Source of the DNA: Ambrosia x helenae
Taxonomy: Eukaryota; Streptophyta; Magnoliopsida; Asterales; Asteraceae
Assembly: GCA_030844895.1 (NCBI GenBank)
Contig: JAUTDX010001480.1
Span: 1 to 64,000 of the forward strand
Direction: 5' to 3'
Length of the DNA stretch: 64,000 nt
Below the pieces are notes generated by a model. The model did no database searches and was not told the DNA's origin. It worked only from the letters and a program-made list of their open reading frames with translations. Positions 10,199-22,730 of the stretch are shown here, in pieces (the first letter of the stretch is position 1; every line of letters begins with the position of its first letter). Both the position numbers and the translations under genes were made by a program.

Positions 10199-10575
10199 TA
10201 CTTTAACACCTTATATACGGGCTGTATGCAAGTATACGAATCGTATACATGTATATTGGTCGTATACTAGTAAGAGAATGCCAGAGTGCGTTTGGTTATA
10301 TACGACTCGTATACATATATAGTGGTTGTGTATAAGGCTTGTTTATATGTTTTTGAATTGTCTATAAGGCTCGTATACACTTGTATATTAGTTGTATATA
10401 AGATTTGTATATAAGTTTATGGGTCGTATGTAAGGCCCGTATACATGTATATTGGTCGTATATATGTTTATGGGTCGTATATAAGGTTGTATGCATGTAT
10501 ATTGGTCATATAATTGCGCAACCAGACACACTCTGACATTCCCTTACTACAATGCGACCTGTATAAGCCTATACG
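10199..10575. repeat. Degenerate minisatellite with GTATAC/CGTATA motifs
   Basis: Repeated variants of GTATACATGTATATTGGTCG, roughly ten copies of irregular length, with interspersed CGTATA. It ends in a second copy of the block CAGA(C/G)TG..CATTC-like sequence. No coding signal. Confidence 0.75.
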
Positions 10576-11308
10576 AGTCGCATACATGATTAAGTGTGTG
10601 AATAGTGGAGGTCTATATTTATAGAGACTAATTACGGTTCAACAAACTTTCTCCCCAAGATAAGCCAATGTAGGGCCACAACGAATAGGCTACGCCGGCT
10701 GCACCAAACCCGTCCCCAAGTCATACGAAACCTAACAGAGGCCTGTTTGGATGTGTGGTTATACTTTGGAGTCAGTTATCCTAGTTTCAAAAATCCAAAC
10801 ACTCTTTAGGTCACTTGGATTATGGCATGAGCATGTAACTATTTGATCATTTGTTTTAGAAACTTGGAATTAAGCTTTGTAGTGAAGACAAATAATCAAT
10901 GATTGTAACAGTGAAAGTAAAGAAGAAAAAAAAGGGAAAAGAATCTTTATAAAGACTGGTCTTTTCACTTTATGTACAGGAGCTAAAATGGTATGAAGCA
11001 CTCAAAATTTGCCAAGGTGCAAACAAACTTTGGAAAGAAAAATTAAAAGCCTGATAGGTACACCACCCCACTAGCTAATGTACAAATTTAAAATCTTGTA
11101 ACAAATTGGTGAAATTCTCAGGGTGGGCATATGTATGGGACCTTATTTGTTTCTATATCCAACACCTCATTAGTATTGTATGATTTGTTTGGAGGTTTAA
11201 AATTCCTTTCTAGACTTTATAGTACACCAACACATTGCATGCTTGTTCTAGCTTTTTTCTTGCCTCTTTTGATTTAGGAATCAATTATAACATTCTAGCT
11301 GTCAACTT
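10576..11308. other. Anonymous intergenic DNA
   Basis: No gene seen. A 69-bp segment at 10739-10807 has ends of the type GCCTGTTTGGAT and ATCCAAACACTC in inverted orientation. This could be a very small MITE, with low confidence. Confidence 0.4.
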
Positions 11309-11781
11309 GGTTTAAAATGCGCACATAATGCGTGATGCGCACAATGCGCTAGTGACATTGCGCACTGCGCCCCTGATGTGGTCGCATGATGCGCACATTT
11401 TTCTGAAAGCGACCACTATAGAGTTAAACTGTACAATGAGCTTGTAGAATGTGCTTAATAAGCTTGTACAATGAGTTGATGAAGTTGTTAAGTGAGTTCC
11501 TACATAGTGTAGATTGCTTATACCTTTTGCACATACTACGTGTACACCTAAGAGTTCACGGCTTATTTTTGTTATATTGAACTTCTTTCATGGTACCAGA
11601 GCTATTTTTTTGTATTTGTTTATTATAATCTCCAAATTTTTAGTGTTTATTAACAACTTAAAGTATCATCTATAAATAATTTTTTGAATAACAAACGCCT
11701 CGTATACAGGATGCGCGCGCATCATGCTTCAACTTTTGGGATCAAAACGTATTTGAGCGCATTGCGCATCTTAAACCCAAG
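11309..11781. mobile_element. Element with GCGC-rich inverted ends, containing an LTR/primer-site relic
   Basis: The left end (TTGGTTTAAAATGCGCA) and right end (TGCGCATCTTAAACCCAA) are inverted copies of each other with a few mismatches, and both carry clusters of TGCGCA. Flanks CTGTCAAC and CTGTCATC could be a decayed duplication. Inside, TTCTTTCA followed by TGGTACCAGAGC at about 11585-11604 looks like a copia LTR end and primer binding site. Boundaries and class are uncertain. Confidence 0.4.
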
Positions 11782-14700
11782 CCTGTCATCAACAATTTTC
11801 ATGGTTCATGAAACAGTTCAAAGGAGTTAATGTTTCTGTTACTACTTGCTGATGATTCGGTGTCTTGTGAAGTATCAGGTTTAAGTTTGGATTAGTTTAG
11901 TTGTTACTGAACTTTAGTCGCATTTGTAGCGGTTAATAAAGGCGTAAAATTGTGCCCGTACCGTAATTTGTGTAGATTAGTTGGATTTAAGATGTGAAAT
12001 ACTATGGTTATTTGAAAAGGAAAGGAACAAGAATTTGATGGTGAGGGGCTACCACATGTGTGGGTACGATAAAGTTGTCCTTTATAGGTTGCTGTTGCAC
12101 CAATCAAACTTTGGATAAGAGGACATTACAACCGTGTCATGAGTCATGACCCTATTGATTTATAAAGAGTCTCTATCATAAGTCAAATGTAATTATATTT
12201 TTTAACCCAAATCTATTAATATATGTTTTCTATGCTTAGCCTTTTAAATTTCTTTCCTCTTTTCACATCAAGTAACATATGTGTGTTCAGTAAAGTTATT
12301 ATAACTTTTAATTTCTGATGTTTATTTGACTAATCATACAAGTTTAAAAAAACACACATCAGAGCTGTCTTTGGCTGTCAGTTGTTGCTACAAAAGTTCT
12401 GCAACAGTATTTGACCCAAATCTTCTTTTATCTTAAAGATCTGGTTATATCTATCATGTAACAGGAAACAAACACCATATGACTCGCCACAACGGCTAAC
12501 CCTCGTCGTCAAGCTCTTAAAATAAAATAAAATGAAATGCCTTTCTCCTAACGGTGTTTATAGTATGCATTGCGCGCACTATAGTGACTAGGCGTTGTTG
12601 GGTGGCATTGTGGCAGGTGAGCCAAAGTACGGTACGTGTATCTTGGAGGTGTACAAACATGTTGTGACCACGAATCCACGATGTTGGATGATTTGAGTTT
12701 TCAGGTTCAATCTTACTCAGGACCATAGCTGGTTTGGTTAGTATTTTCCATATTGATTAACCATAGCTTGAGACTATTTGCCTCTAGTTATTACATTCGG
12801 ACCGAGAGTGGTCTGGATGAGGGAGCTACCCCATCGCTCACATGTCATAACTAAATAATGAAGAATAGGTTTATTCATCCTATTATATTGTTACTATAGT
12901 ATTGATTTAGCAATCAATAATGTGAATTACTTAAATTCATCACTTGGAATCTTACATATATTCATTTTTATCATTCTAGTATACCAGTATGCACAATCTT
13001 GATAACATTATAGCAAATAGTCACGGGAATCATAAAAAAATTCACATATACAATTTATTTCTGTCACAATAATATCTCTGTAGCCATGCAAATCCCCAAA
13101 AGAAAAACAAAGGGGAATTTAAGAGTGTGAAACTTTTTTCATGATCTTCCTGGTTCTTTGTTATATTTGTCTGGTTTGTATGTATTTGGGTAGGTGATAT
13201 AAAGATATAGATTTATAATTTACATTTTTTATTTAGATATCAACTAGTAGTATTCATGTATTATAACTAATCTTGAAACATTTTGCCTAGTTAATTTCCT
13301 GATAATTGGCTTTTTTTATGTTAAGTTGTAATTCTTGGGACTAGTCTAGTGTCTTTATGGGAACACATTAAAAGTGTTGATGAGACAAATTTAGCATGCA
13401 ACAATAACACGTCATTAGTATTAAGATCAACATATAATGAATTAATGTGTCACACTAGAATTAATCATTGGCCACATTTTGCTGCAAGGCCTATAGATAA
13501 AAACACGAAAAGCTCGATTTGCTAAAACTAATATTCACTACAAAATACGACATAATTTTTCATAGTCGTATGTTAACCAAAGTGTACAATATCTACATTC
13601 TAATCAAAACCGACCGTTGTGCTCTAGGCTCAAGTTTGAATTCCTTCTCGGCTGCCTTCAAACGAAAAAACGAGCAAGCGAATATCTAGTCGTTCCAACA
13701 AAGTAGCATAACTACGCATCTTTTGATGATGTAAATCCTTCCTCTTTGCTCCTTAAGAAACTTGCCAAGCCTTTTGCTTTGTGACCTTCTCTTTGCATCA
13801 TCACTTCCCATGACTATTTACTTTCAAGACAATAGAGTGTGTTGGGTATCAAGCAAAGGGACAAACTCACCCTTCTTATAAACAAGGGAAAAGGGTAGTA
13901 TTGTCCAATTATTTTAATACACCCCTCCCCAACACACACAACAAAAAAGATATCCCATTTCATATTTTGTCATATTGATATTTGAGTCAGATTTGAATCA
14001 ATACGCTATATATTATTCAATAAAATTTGTATATTGCTTTGAAGAATATAAACATGAAAGGACAAACAACTTTTTTTTTTCTTTTCACCATCATTTGAAA
14101 AATATATGATTGCTGTTCATTCAATAATTGTAAAGAAATATTGTTTTAAATTTACATACCGGCAATAGAAACACATGCATTTGTGTATTTTTAAATGGAA
14201 TAAGTTATGTTGGTACAAAATTTTAAAGTTATAATTTTTTTGGTATGAAAACTATTCAAGATTTAATTTCTGAAAGATACAATAAATTGTCAGTTTACCA
14301 GCCATCCACTTGTAATTTGTTATGGTTTTTATTAATGAAAATATAATGTGGTTTAAAAAATATTTGAATGAAAATAAATTGTCTAGAAAAACACAATGAA
14401 GTGTGTAAAAAAGCAGTCTTGATGCATTAATCAAATCAAGGTTACTTGTCGTAGCATTATGTGTTGACTTAGTGGACCATTATATTATGTATGAAAATTA
14501 AGACAAATTATAAGATACGTGGAAATCAAGGAAACATCTTGAAAATAAAAAAGCAAAGCTTGTAAAAGGGAGACAAGAAGGGGACACAACTTGGATATTA
14601 CAATTAGAATAATGGAGATTTTAAGAACCCAAATGAGTGCATTAAGTATAAATGATAAGCTTGATCCCGACATTTACCTGAAGAATTGAGTTTATTGTTA

Positions 14701-15411
14701 TACATGTTCGAAAGGCGCCTAGTTGCTAATAGATACATGTGTAACTGTGTAAGTTTTAGAGCGATGAATATTTGCATATATTATAGTACGCGTAGTTTTG
14801 GTAGCAATACATGTAAGTTGGACGCACCATTCTAATAGATTAGACACGTCGTTATAATAGGGGAAGGGTACTCGACTGATCAAAACCAATTACAACAGTG
14901 AACTAGATACGGAAAGTTTGACGCACTGTTGTAATCAACAATGAATAATGTATCAAAACTCTTTACAAAAATCATAACTACAGAGTTTGACCAACCGTTA
15001 GTGACCAAAAACTATATAAAAAATATTGTTATGGTTAAACTAACAAAACATTAACTGTATAAAGATTTTTTTAGCCACATATTTTTTAAGTAAACTAACA
15101 AAACATACATAGATATTTGAACCTTTCCATGTGGTTATTTGTTGTTAATAATAAAAATATATAAAGTTGCTTATAACCCTTGGTGATTGCAGGGTTCGTG
15201 GCAGCTTCCAACAGTTCCAATAATTTGGTACAAATTTATAGTTAGAAGAGCCAAAGGATCTTTTATGCAGGTTGAGTGGTATGATCAAACATTGAAGATC
15301 CTGTTTTGTTGTACCATGAAACGAGGTTCACTGTACTTCCAGTTGCTTTTATTGTTTCAAGATTGATCCCATGTCTCATGAGATCAAATAGGCCGATTTC
15401 AATGGCTGGCT
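11782..15411. other. Long intergenic stretch without recognised genes
   Basis: I see no convincing ORF, RNA gene or complete element. CACTACAAAATACGAC at about 13537 is reminiscent of a CACTA-type end, but no partner end was found. The short ORFs here have the composition of random AT-rich DNA. Confidence 0.5.
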
Positions 15412-15423
15412 CTTCCTACAATG

Positions 15424-16480
15424 GGAGTTTTTGCTAAAATGGTGTTTTTTCCCAACTTTTTTGTACAAATGGTAGGTGTCAGAATATGATTTTGGAAATA
15501 GGTATTCCCGCAATCTTAGATTGCGGGATTGATGATGTGGATTTCCAGGTAGGACGAGTTGGACGAGGTTGTAGCTGATGTGGAAGACCCGCAATCTTAG
15601 ATTGCGGGATTGGGCTGCCAAATACTGGTGTTTATTTCTTTTTTCTAAAATAAGTCTAAAAACTTGTGAAAAAAAAATTTTAATTATATTTATACAAATC
15701 AAATAAAGTAATAAAAAATCAACTATTTTGTTTTAGTTTTCAAGTATTCGTAAACTTTTAATAAGAAAATTCACATTCAAGTCACTATAAACTGTTGAAA
15801 ACTAAATAATGGAAACTTGGAAAGGGTTTGCTTGTTTTACTGAAAAATAAAAGGGTAGAAATGTAGATTTATTGTAACTATTGGGTTAAAATACTCAAAT
15901 GTCAAAAGACATGTCCCTTTAATGCTATCTTCATCCTCATTCTCAATTTCTCATCCTCTGTTTTCTTTGGTTTTCATCACTGCAACGATGCAACAACAGA
16001 TGCATATCAATAGCTTCTTCATCTTACGTAACAGGAAAAATACACTGGAATCATGTCATGTACGGTGGGCACTGGCCCATCCTCCAATATACATAGATCC
16101 GCCACTGCTTAAATTACATACCGTATACTGAGGCTACAAGATCGAAGGAGTTTAACATGGAGATATATATTTTGGGAGAAGAGCTTTTAAGATCTGAGGT
16201 ACAAGGCATTTGAGATATGAGAGAGATGGGTTTTATTAGTGATACAGGGCTTCTAAGATTTATGTGGCAGCTAATCCCGCAATCTCAGATTGCGGGAATG
16301 CCACGTCTGCGTCCACCTTTCCACGTTGTCCAACAGGTTGTCTTCCTCGTCCAATGTGGCTGCCATGTCATGCATTCCCGCAATCTAAGATTGCGGGACT
16401 CCCATTTGTACAAACTTGTTTCTGACACCTACCACTTACACAAATTTTCTTGAAAATACCACTAGTTCTGCAAAAAATTC
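15424..16480. mobile_element. Mutator-like element with CCCGCAATCT palindromes
   Basis: The left end (GGAGTTTTTGC...TGTACAAATGGTAGGTGTCAGAA) and right end (TTCTGACACCTACCAC...GCAAAAAATTC) are long inverted repeats. Each end carries two hairpins of 11-bp arms TCCCGCAATCT/AGATTGCGGGA. CTTCCTACAATG flanks both sides (15412-15423 and 16481-16492); 10-12 bp fits a Mutator-type duplication. The interior (15613-16270) is AT-rich with no gene I can identify. It belongs to the same family as the element at 27504-28586. Confidence 0.8.
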
Positions 16481-16492
16481 CTTCCTACAATG

Positions 16493-18332
16493 CAACCAGA
16501 ATGCATTGAATCAAATATTTGTGTTTCTCGAAAGATCCTTCCGCGCTTTGTGAGGAAGTAATGCCGTCTCCCTTAAGCTTCAAACAAGAAGTTCAATCAG
16601 ATGTCGAACAAGTCAACTTGGCTGTAAGCTTGAGTTCACTAACGAGCCTGATTATAAGCCTATGAGCCGAGACCTTTAAGTTTTGTTATATTTACTTAGC
16701 ATGACTTCGTTTATAATTAACGAATAAAAACAGAATGTTGGGACGTCTTCCAGATTTGGAAAACATCAAGTCATCGATTATAGAGGAATTTGAAATGTCA
16801 TCGGACACATTCACTTAATTGTTAGCTTGAATCCGGGATTCAAACCTGCATGGTGCCAATTTTGTTGACCTGACAATATGAGTGTGTCGATGGGTAGGTT
16901 AACATTGTTAAGACAAAACACTTTTTTTTTTTTGAATAAATCTGGCTGCGTAGGTTTTGTAGTTTGCAGTGATGTAGATCATCTTTCCTTTAGATTAAGG
17001 AATTTCGATTGTACAATTTGACTCACAAAATATTAAACGGATAAATTAAAACGAACTAATAATGGGTATGTGTTTTTTCAGTTGGGAATCTTTACGTCGA
17101 AATTATACCTAAGACTTTCATTTTATTGTTGGAGAACCATTGCAACATTTAGTTGAAACAACACAATGCTCCATGATTGAGTGCGTCAGTTGGTAGCATT
17201 TGATTACCGTAAGAGGAACTTTGTATGATTGAGTAGCTTATGTCAGCAGTAACATGGTTACTATCGATTGTTCGGCTGATGTTGATATCATGGTTACTGC
17301 TGTCATGTAGTTGATATTACCACGTTGGGCTCAACTCCTTGGACTCCACCAGTAGAGATAGCAAAAGAAACTGAACTCTAAGGGAATACCTTAAGCATCT
17401 TCGGTTATTCAGGTATGGTATCAAACTATCAATATAAAAAAAACATTGCGGGTTTTGGTATATGGTATTAACTGATGTCTTAACATGATTAGCTAACTCT
17501 ATATGCCTGTTTACATGAACTACCCGCAAATATTTTGTGTATTTTCCCTTGACGTTGTGTTGTATCAAAACCAGTCCCAATGTCATCCCTACCTGTTAGG
17601 GGCACTGCTGATCGACATCAAAGTACCGATCAAAGAGAAAGATATGTTGTTATTCAACTTAATCTTGTTAGGGTAGATACGGTGTCAAACCATGAAGAGT
17701 TAGTTGGTGGTTATCAATTCAAGTTGATTGCATTTAACAAACATAGGTATTATATGGATATTTGTATTGATTGTTAATATTAGTTAATGATATAGATTAA
17801 ACACTAACTAAATGATTTGTTTTACAAACATGTAAAATATGATTTATAAAGACTATGTATGATATGACTTAATTCACTTTACGTACAACAAGCTACATAG
17901 ACATAACCATGTTCAGTGTATTGAATGGACAGTTATCAGACTTAGTGATTTTGCATGTCACTATTTAACTATTCAGGACCGATATATGACATGTGCTAAG
18001 ATAAAATCAAGACAGTCGTCAACTGACTCATTACTTGAAACCACAACATAACATCAAAATGTTTAATGATTCTAGCTAAACTGATAAAATGAGATCATAA
18101 ATAACATATTCTAAAGTAATATCAGAAATAACATGTCTTGCAACATACTCATACATCAAAAAAATGGATTCGCTCAAAACGTCAACTAGTTCAAACAACT
18201 GAAGTAAATTTATGTCTAGCATAAGTTCAAACTTCAAAGTTTAGATTGAATACATTTGAAGCACAAATCTTACACCCAGTGATGATCAAAGTGAATTAGC
18301 CTTCCACGTTCATGATTGATGATGGAAAATGA
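16493..18332. other. Intergenic DNA, nothing firmly recognised
   Basis: No complete gene. An 89-codon minus-strand reading frame at 17317-17586 has no recognisable domain, and neighbouring frames look equally plausible. Confidence 0.45.
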
Positions 18333-18600
18333 TTATTTCAGGAAGCAATTATGGATGTAATGCCTCGATGTCGCTAAGTTTTCTTTGTTCCTTAACCTCC
18401 TAGGACATGATCTACTGTTTCTGGCATATAACCGCAGCTGGACATAAAGTGCTCCCGACCAGTGACCTGAACTCCGCTTCTGGGCAGCTCCCCTGAGTTG
18501 GTAGCCTCCCTGCAGCACTCCTCCAGATCAGTGTGTTTACCTTCCATAACGCCCAACTGCACCACTTAATCACCAAACCATCAGAGTTTTGTGCATTCAC
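18333..18600 (-). pseudogene. LINE ORF2 zinc-finger relic
   Basis: The minus strand reads, across two frames, the pattern KVNTLIWRSAAGRLPT then ETVDHVL. This matches the zinc-binding C-terminal region of plant L1 ORF2. Frameshifts and stops show an old fragment, and no tail or target duplication was found. Confidence 0.55.
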
Positions 18601-18891
18601 CTAGCTTAGTTCCTCCTTCACCAATTTTATCATAAAAACTATTCCTTTTTCGTATAATTTTATGCTTTGATTCTCTGTTTGAAATCCTTACCACAACATG
18701 TTGAAAATGTTGAATGTCAACAACAAAATGTGTGAGATTTAGCAAGTGACTATTTCCGTAATATAATTTTGAGCTTGGGCTGCATAAAATACGGAAAGGA
18801 AAGCAGAGAGCCCAAATAAGTCAGCAAAGCCCACAATGAAGGTTTGTACATCCTTGGCTGTAGAAAACCGAAAGCAACAAAAGATTATAAA

Positions 18892-18963
18892 CGCCGTTGC
18901 CGGGGATCGAACCCGGGTCACCCGCGTGACAGGCGGGAATACTTACCACTATACTACAACGAC
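18892..18963 (-). tRNA. trnD-GUC: tRNA-Asp (GUC)
   Basis: A 72-nt cloverleaf on the minus strand. The acceptor arms GTCGTTG and CAACGGC pair with a wobble, the A box is TAGTATAGTGGT, the anticodon loop is CTGTCAC with GTC, and the TPsiC arm is CCGGGTTCGATCCCCGG. It is intronless with no encoded CCA, as expected of a nuclear tRNA. A T-rich stretch downstream on the minus strand (with a TTTT run) can end pol III transcription. The folding looks intact, so it is probably functional. Confidence 0.97.
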
Positions 18964-19534
18964 TTGATGCTATGTTTAACATTAAAATTATATAATACCG
19001 TCAACAGGTTATAAAGAGATTAGCCACCATTTTTTTGTTAGTAAAATCAATAAATAGCGGATTAAAAAAGAAAATGAATCATGTTGTACCAATCAATTGT
19101 GAAAGTTGTGACCAACGAACGATGTTTGTAAAGGAAGGTTCAATATTCACATTACATTCACCATACACAAGGATTTACTAAACTTGAAAACATGATATTA
19201 TTAATTTATTATTATTGAGTTTTTCTAATGGTGCTGCCTTCTTTTTACGGTCACATTTGGTAAACGAATGTGCTTTTGTTTTTGAAGTCAAAAGGATATG
19301 TTTCTTGCAAAGACTCAAGTTCGTAATTGACCCAATCAACTAAACGAAGGTTCTACCCATCTTCCTCAGTCACATTCAACCCCAATCCAACCCAATTCAA
19401 CACCACACACAGTTGACTGACTACACACCTTCACCTTCAACACCCTAACCAACCTGGGATCTTCAACAGATCCCAGTATCCCCCCTTTAACCCATCACAC
19501 ATTTCCTCACAATTAACCTCTTCAATCTCAACCC
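18964..19534 (+). promoter_or_regulatory. Intergenic region and upstream region of the UPF0496 gene
   Basis: This 570-bp region separates the divergently oriented tRNA-Asp and UPF0496 genes. The last 150 bp are CT/AC-rich without a clear TATA box. TTGAC cores (W-box type) occur near 19327 and 19411, which would suit a stress-responsive gene, but this is inference only. Confidence 0.4.
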
Positions 19535-20677
19535 ATGGGTTGCATACTAACCAAAGACACTCCCTCACCCTCACCTTCTTCATCCCACACCCCATCAATC
19601 TCAACCCTTCACCTAACCCCAGATCTCACCTCTTACCAACACGCATGTCAATCCGACCCAGACATCCAATCCTTCGACTCCTCCCTTCATTACCGAACCA
19701 CCCGAGTCATCAATTCCTTAGCCACCGGTGTCGAGGTCCGGTCCCTGTCCCTTGACTCTCTCCGTGAGCTAACCGGTGGCCTTTTAGACATGAACCAAGA
19801 AGTGGTTAATATATTAATTGAATCCAAAGAAGACATTTGGAATAACGATGAATTGTTTTCGTTAGTTAAAGATTTCTTTGATCTTAGCCTCCAAACTTTG
19901 GATTTCTGTACTTCGTTAGCGGATTGCTTGAAAAATGCTCGTCATAGTTTATCTTTGATTAATGTTGCTGTTAATCAGTTTGATTTAGATAAAGATTATG
20001 TTAAAACACTCCAACAGCTTAAACAATTCGAAGGGTTACCCGAGTTGAACAACGGGTTGTTTACAGAGCAGTTTTTTGTAAACTTTCAGTTGGTTTATGA
20101 ACAGCAGGTTAAAATGTTAAAGAGGCTGCAAATTCAGAAGAAAAAAGTGGATAGTAAGATAAAGTCTGCTAAAGTGTGGAAAAGATTGAGTAATGTGATA
20201 TTTGTGGTGACGTTTAGTACGGTGTTGATTTGTTCGGTGGTGGCAGCGGCGGTGGCTGCGCCTCCGTTGGTGACGGCATTGGCGGCTGCGGCTGCTGTGC
20301 CGTTGGGGTCGATGGGGAGATGGGTGAATTCGTTGTGGAAGAAGTATGAGAATGAGTTGAAAGGGCAGAGGGAGATGATTAATGCGATGCGGGTTGGGAG
20401 TCGGATTGTGATTAAGGATTTGGATAATATTAAGGTTTTGGTGGATAAGTTGGGGAATGAGATGGAGGAGTTGATGCAGAGTGCGAGGTTTGCGGTTAGG
20501 GAGGAGGAGGAAGAGGCGGTGGCGGTTGCGGTTGATGAGATGAGGAGAAGTGTGAGTGAGTTTGGGAGGACTATTGATGACTTGAGTGATCACTCGGATA
20601 AGTGTTGTAGGGATGTAAGACGAGCGAGATTAGTGATTGTGCAGAAGATCACTAAGCAGCCTAGCGGCTCGGTTTAG
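19535..20677 (+). CDS. UPF0496 (DUF677) family protein, 380 aa
   Basis: A complete single-exon gene starting ATGGGTTGC. The N-terminus MGCILTK has Gly2 and Cys3, the arrangement for N-myristoylation and S-acylation, so membrane attachment is likely. A Ser/Pro-rich linker follows (residues 10-30), then the conserved helical DUF677 region (about 32-215), including FDSSLHYRTTRVINSLATG and LRELTGGLLDMNQEVV. A hydrophobic stretch at about 219-258 (VIFVVTFSTVLICSVV...) may hold one or two membrane segments. An acidic, helical C-terminal half ends in ITKQPSGSV. Length and order match plant UPF0496 proteins, whose biochemical role is not established. The 3' half uses G-rich codons unlike the 5' half. 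A minisatellite begins about 200 bp after the stop. Confidence 0.93.
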   Translation: MGCILTKDTPSPSPSSSHTPSISTLHLTPDLTSYQHACQSDPDIQSFDSSLHYRTTRVINSLATGVEVRSLSLDSLRELTGGLLDMNQEVVNILIESKEDIWNNDELFSLVKDFFDLSLQTLDFCTSLADCLKNARHSLSLINVAVNQFDLDKDYVKTLQQLKQFEGLPELNNGLFTEQFFVNFQLVYEQQVKMLKRLQIQKKKVDSKIKSAKVWKRLSNVIFVVTFSTVLICSVVAAAVAAPPLVTALAAAAAVPLGSMGRWVNSLWKKYENELKGQREMINAMRVGSRIVIKDLDNIKVLVDKLGNEMEELMQSARFAVREEEEEAVAVAVDEMRRSVSEFGRTIDDLSDHSDKCCRDVRRARLVIVQKITKQPSGSV

Positions 20678-20865
20678 CTGTTGCTGCTTTTGTAGATTGA
20701 TATGAATCAGTTTTTTTATTACTTTGTTGTCAAAATCTGTGTATTTGAGAAACAAATGTTCAACTTCAAACATATTGAGGCATAGTTTAATAACTTAATG
20801 ATGATCTTTTTTGGATTATGATGTGAGGCTAATGTGTAAGTTGGCAAATTCGCCACTCAAAACAT

Positions 20866-21515
20866 ATGAAAAAGTTTAATGTGTCATCGAGTTTTGAAAG
20901 ACTAATGCTTGATGCATCTAAGGTGTTTGACAAAATGTCGGACGTGATTTGGTTTGTGATGCATCTAAGATGTTTGGGTGATGCGTCTAAGGTGTTTGAT
21001 AAAATGTGTAACGAAATTTTGTTAGTGATGACTGATGCGTCTAGGATGCTTGATTGAAAGTTGAGCCTGGTTTGTTTTGTGGTGCACCCAGGACATTTTA
21101 ACAAAAAGTCTGAGTTTGGTTTGTTTTGTTTTGTTTTGTGATGCATCCGAGATGTTTGATATGTCGTGTCTGATTTGTTTTGTTATGCGCCTAGGTGTTT
21201 GATAAATTGCCGGGCTTAACTCGTTTTGTGATGCATCTATGGTGTTTGACATAAAGTCAGGGCCTGATTTGTTTTATGATGCATCTAATGTGTTTGAATC
21301 ATTGTCAAGCCTAATTTGTGTTGTGATGCATCTCAGGTGTTTGACATAAAGTCATGGCCTGATTTGTTTTATGATGCATCTAATGTGTTTGAATCATTGT
21401 CAAGCCTAATTTGTGTTGTGATGCATCTCAGGTGTTTGATAAAAGGTCAGGCCTAATTTGTATTCTGATGAACATAAGGTATTTGATAAAATGTCAGGCC
21501 TAATGGGTTTTGTCT
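20866..21515. repeat. Minisatellite, about 48-bp unit, 3' of UPF0496
   Basis: About 13 diverged copies of a unit containing GTGATGCATCTAAGGTGTTTGA, then AAATGTCAGGCC, then TGATTTGTTTT. Two adjacent copies of about 98 bp (starting near 21228 and 21325) are nearly identical, which shows recent dimer amplification. It produces ORFs on both strands that are artefacts of repetition. Confidence 0.9.
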
Positions 21516-22275
21516 GGAAATGTTGGAACGTGGCTACAATCACATACTAAGGTCAAAGAGTAATACTAGAATTCTCGATGTTATTTCTTTTGCAAGCCCA
21601 TGATTTTGTGTACGTTCTTTTCAATCTCTGACCAGTTCTTTTTAGGTCCATGATTTTGTGCTAGAATTTATCAAAGCATAACCGATACCTTGGCTTAGGC
21701 CAACCTACCAAATACGCAACACACCCAAGGCACATCTTGTTGCTCACTTACTTGTCATTTTACTATAAATTTCTAATGGTCTGAAATGATTTCAAAACGA
21801 TTAATGTATGTTTATCGGGTTGGGTCATCAAAACTTTTTTTTTCCGGATTGAGTTGGGTCAAAAAAATATTTCGGGTTTTTAAGTGTGATTACATAGTGA
21901 TTTTTTTTATTAATTACTTATGACGATTGAAAAACTTTGTACGAGAGTATTATTTGTGTAAGTTCTCTCTGTCTAACCAAAAAATAAATAAACGAGTAAG
22001 AGATTTGCAACCATGACCTTTCAGTGAAATGGGTAACAAGATTACTTTTTTTTAGCAGCAAATTGCCCCTATCTAAGACGGAGGGTTGTGGATCGGTGGA
22101 GGGGTTCGGTGGGCTGAGGTGTCACTCCTCCCCCTCGGGGAACACCCCTCCCCCTTCCCCCTTTGGTGCCATCGGTGGGATTCCATCGTTCTCCCCGATC
22201 TCTTCTCTCTATCTCTCTCTTCTTTTTCTCTCTCTTTCTCTCTTCTAAGATGATGAGGTGGCTTCGGGGTGGTCA
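21516..22275. other. Intergenic DNA with CT-rich microsatellite
   Basis: No gene. A CT-rich run (TCTCTCT, CCCCTCC) at about 22115-22245 is low-complexity. Overlapping ORFs there are Ser/Pro-rich shadows. Confidence 0.6.
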
Positions 22276-22289
22276 GCACTTTCGGCTCT

Positions 22290-22730
22290 TAATAGGGGCG
22301 GCACGGGCGACGGCCCTAGGCCTGAAAATATCGAGGGCCCGAAGTTTTTTAATTTTATATATATATTGGTTGTGGAGTATCGTGATCATTTGTTTAACAT
22401 TAACCCATCTAATAAGTTCCAAAATCACTAAATTTTAAACCCATCAAAATAAACCCTACACAATATAAAATTTAAACAACTTATAAAACAATTTTGTGGG
22501 CCTAATATGTGAAGGCGGGAGAATTTGGAAGTGAATGTGAAAGACGGACAAGGGTTCAGAAGGCGGAAGAGTTTACCGTTTACACACGCCGAACACTCCA
22601 GACTTCCAGCCGTAAGCTGAGCTTTTTGTAGTGGTTTTATATATGATGATTGTGTTTAAATTATATGGGTCCGTTTAGTTGTTGTAGCCCTGGGCCCAAA
22701 TTTTTTTACCGTTCTCAGAGACGACCCTGA
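22290..22730. mobile_element. Probable hAT relic
   Basis: The left end (TAGGGGCGGCAC...GGCCCTAGGCC) and right end (GGGCCCAAATTTTTTTACC...GAGACGACCCTG) are inverted copies of the CAGGGGCGGCTCTGA type seen in plant hAT elements. No clean 8-bp duplication was found. Confidence 0.45.

Noticed and set aside
13537..13553. CACTA transposon terminus
   Set aside because: Only a short CACTACAAAA match was seen, with no inverted partner, subterminal repeats or 3-bp duplication.
17317..17586. 89-codon minus-strand ORF as a small gene
   Set aside because: No domain, no promoter or splice context, and other frames at this place look equally protein-like.
20117..20593. 158-codon minus-strand ORF rich in His, Asn and Pro
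   Set aside because: It is the antisense shadow of the UPF0496 coding sequence.
20829..21252. ORFs of 105 and 76 codons on the minus strand
   Set aside because: They are products of the minisatellite; the amino-acid repeats merely follow the 48-bp unit.
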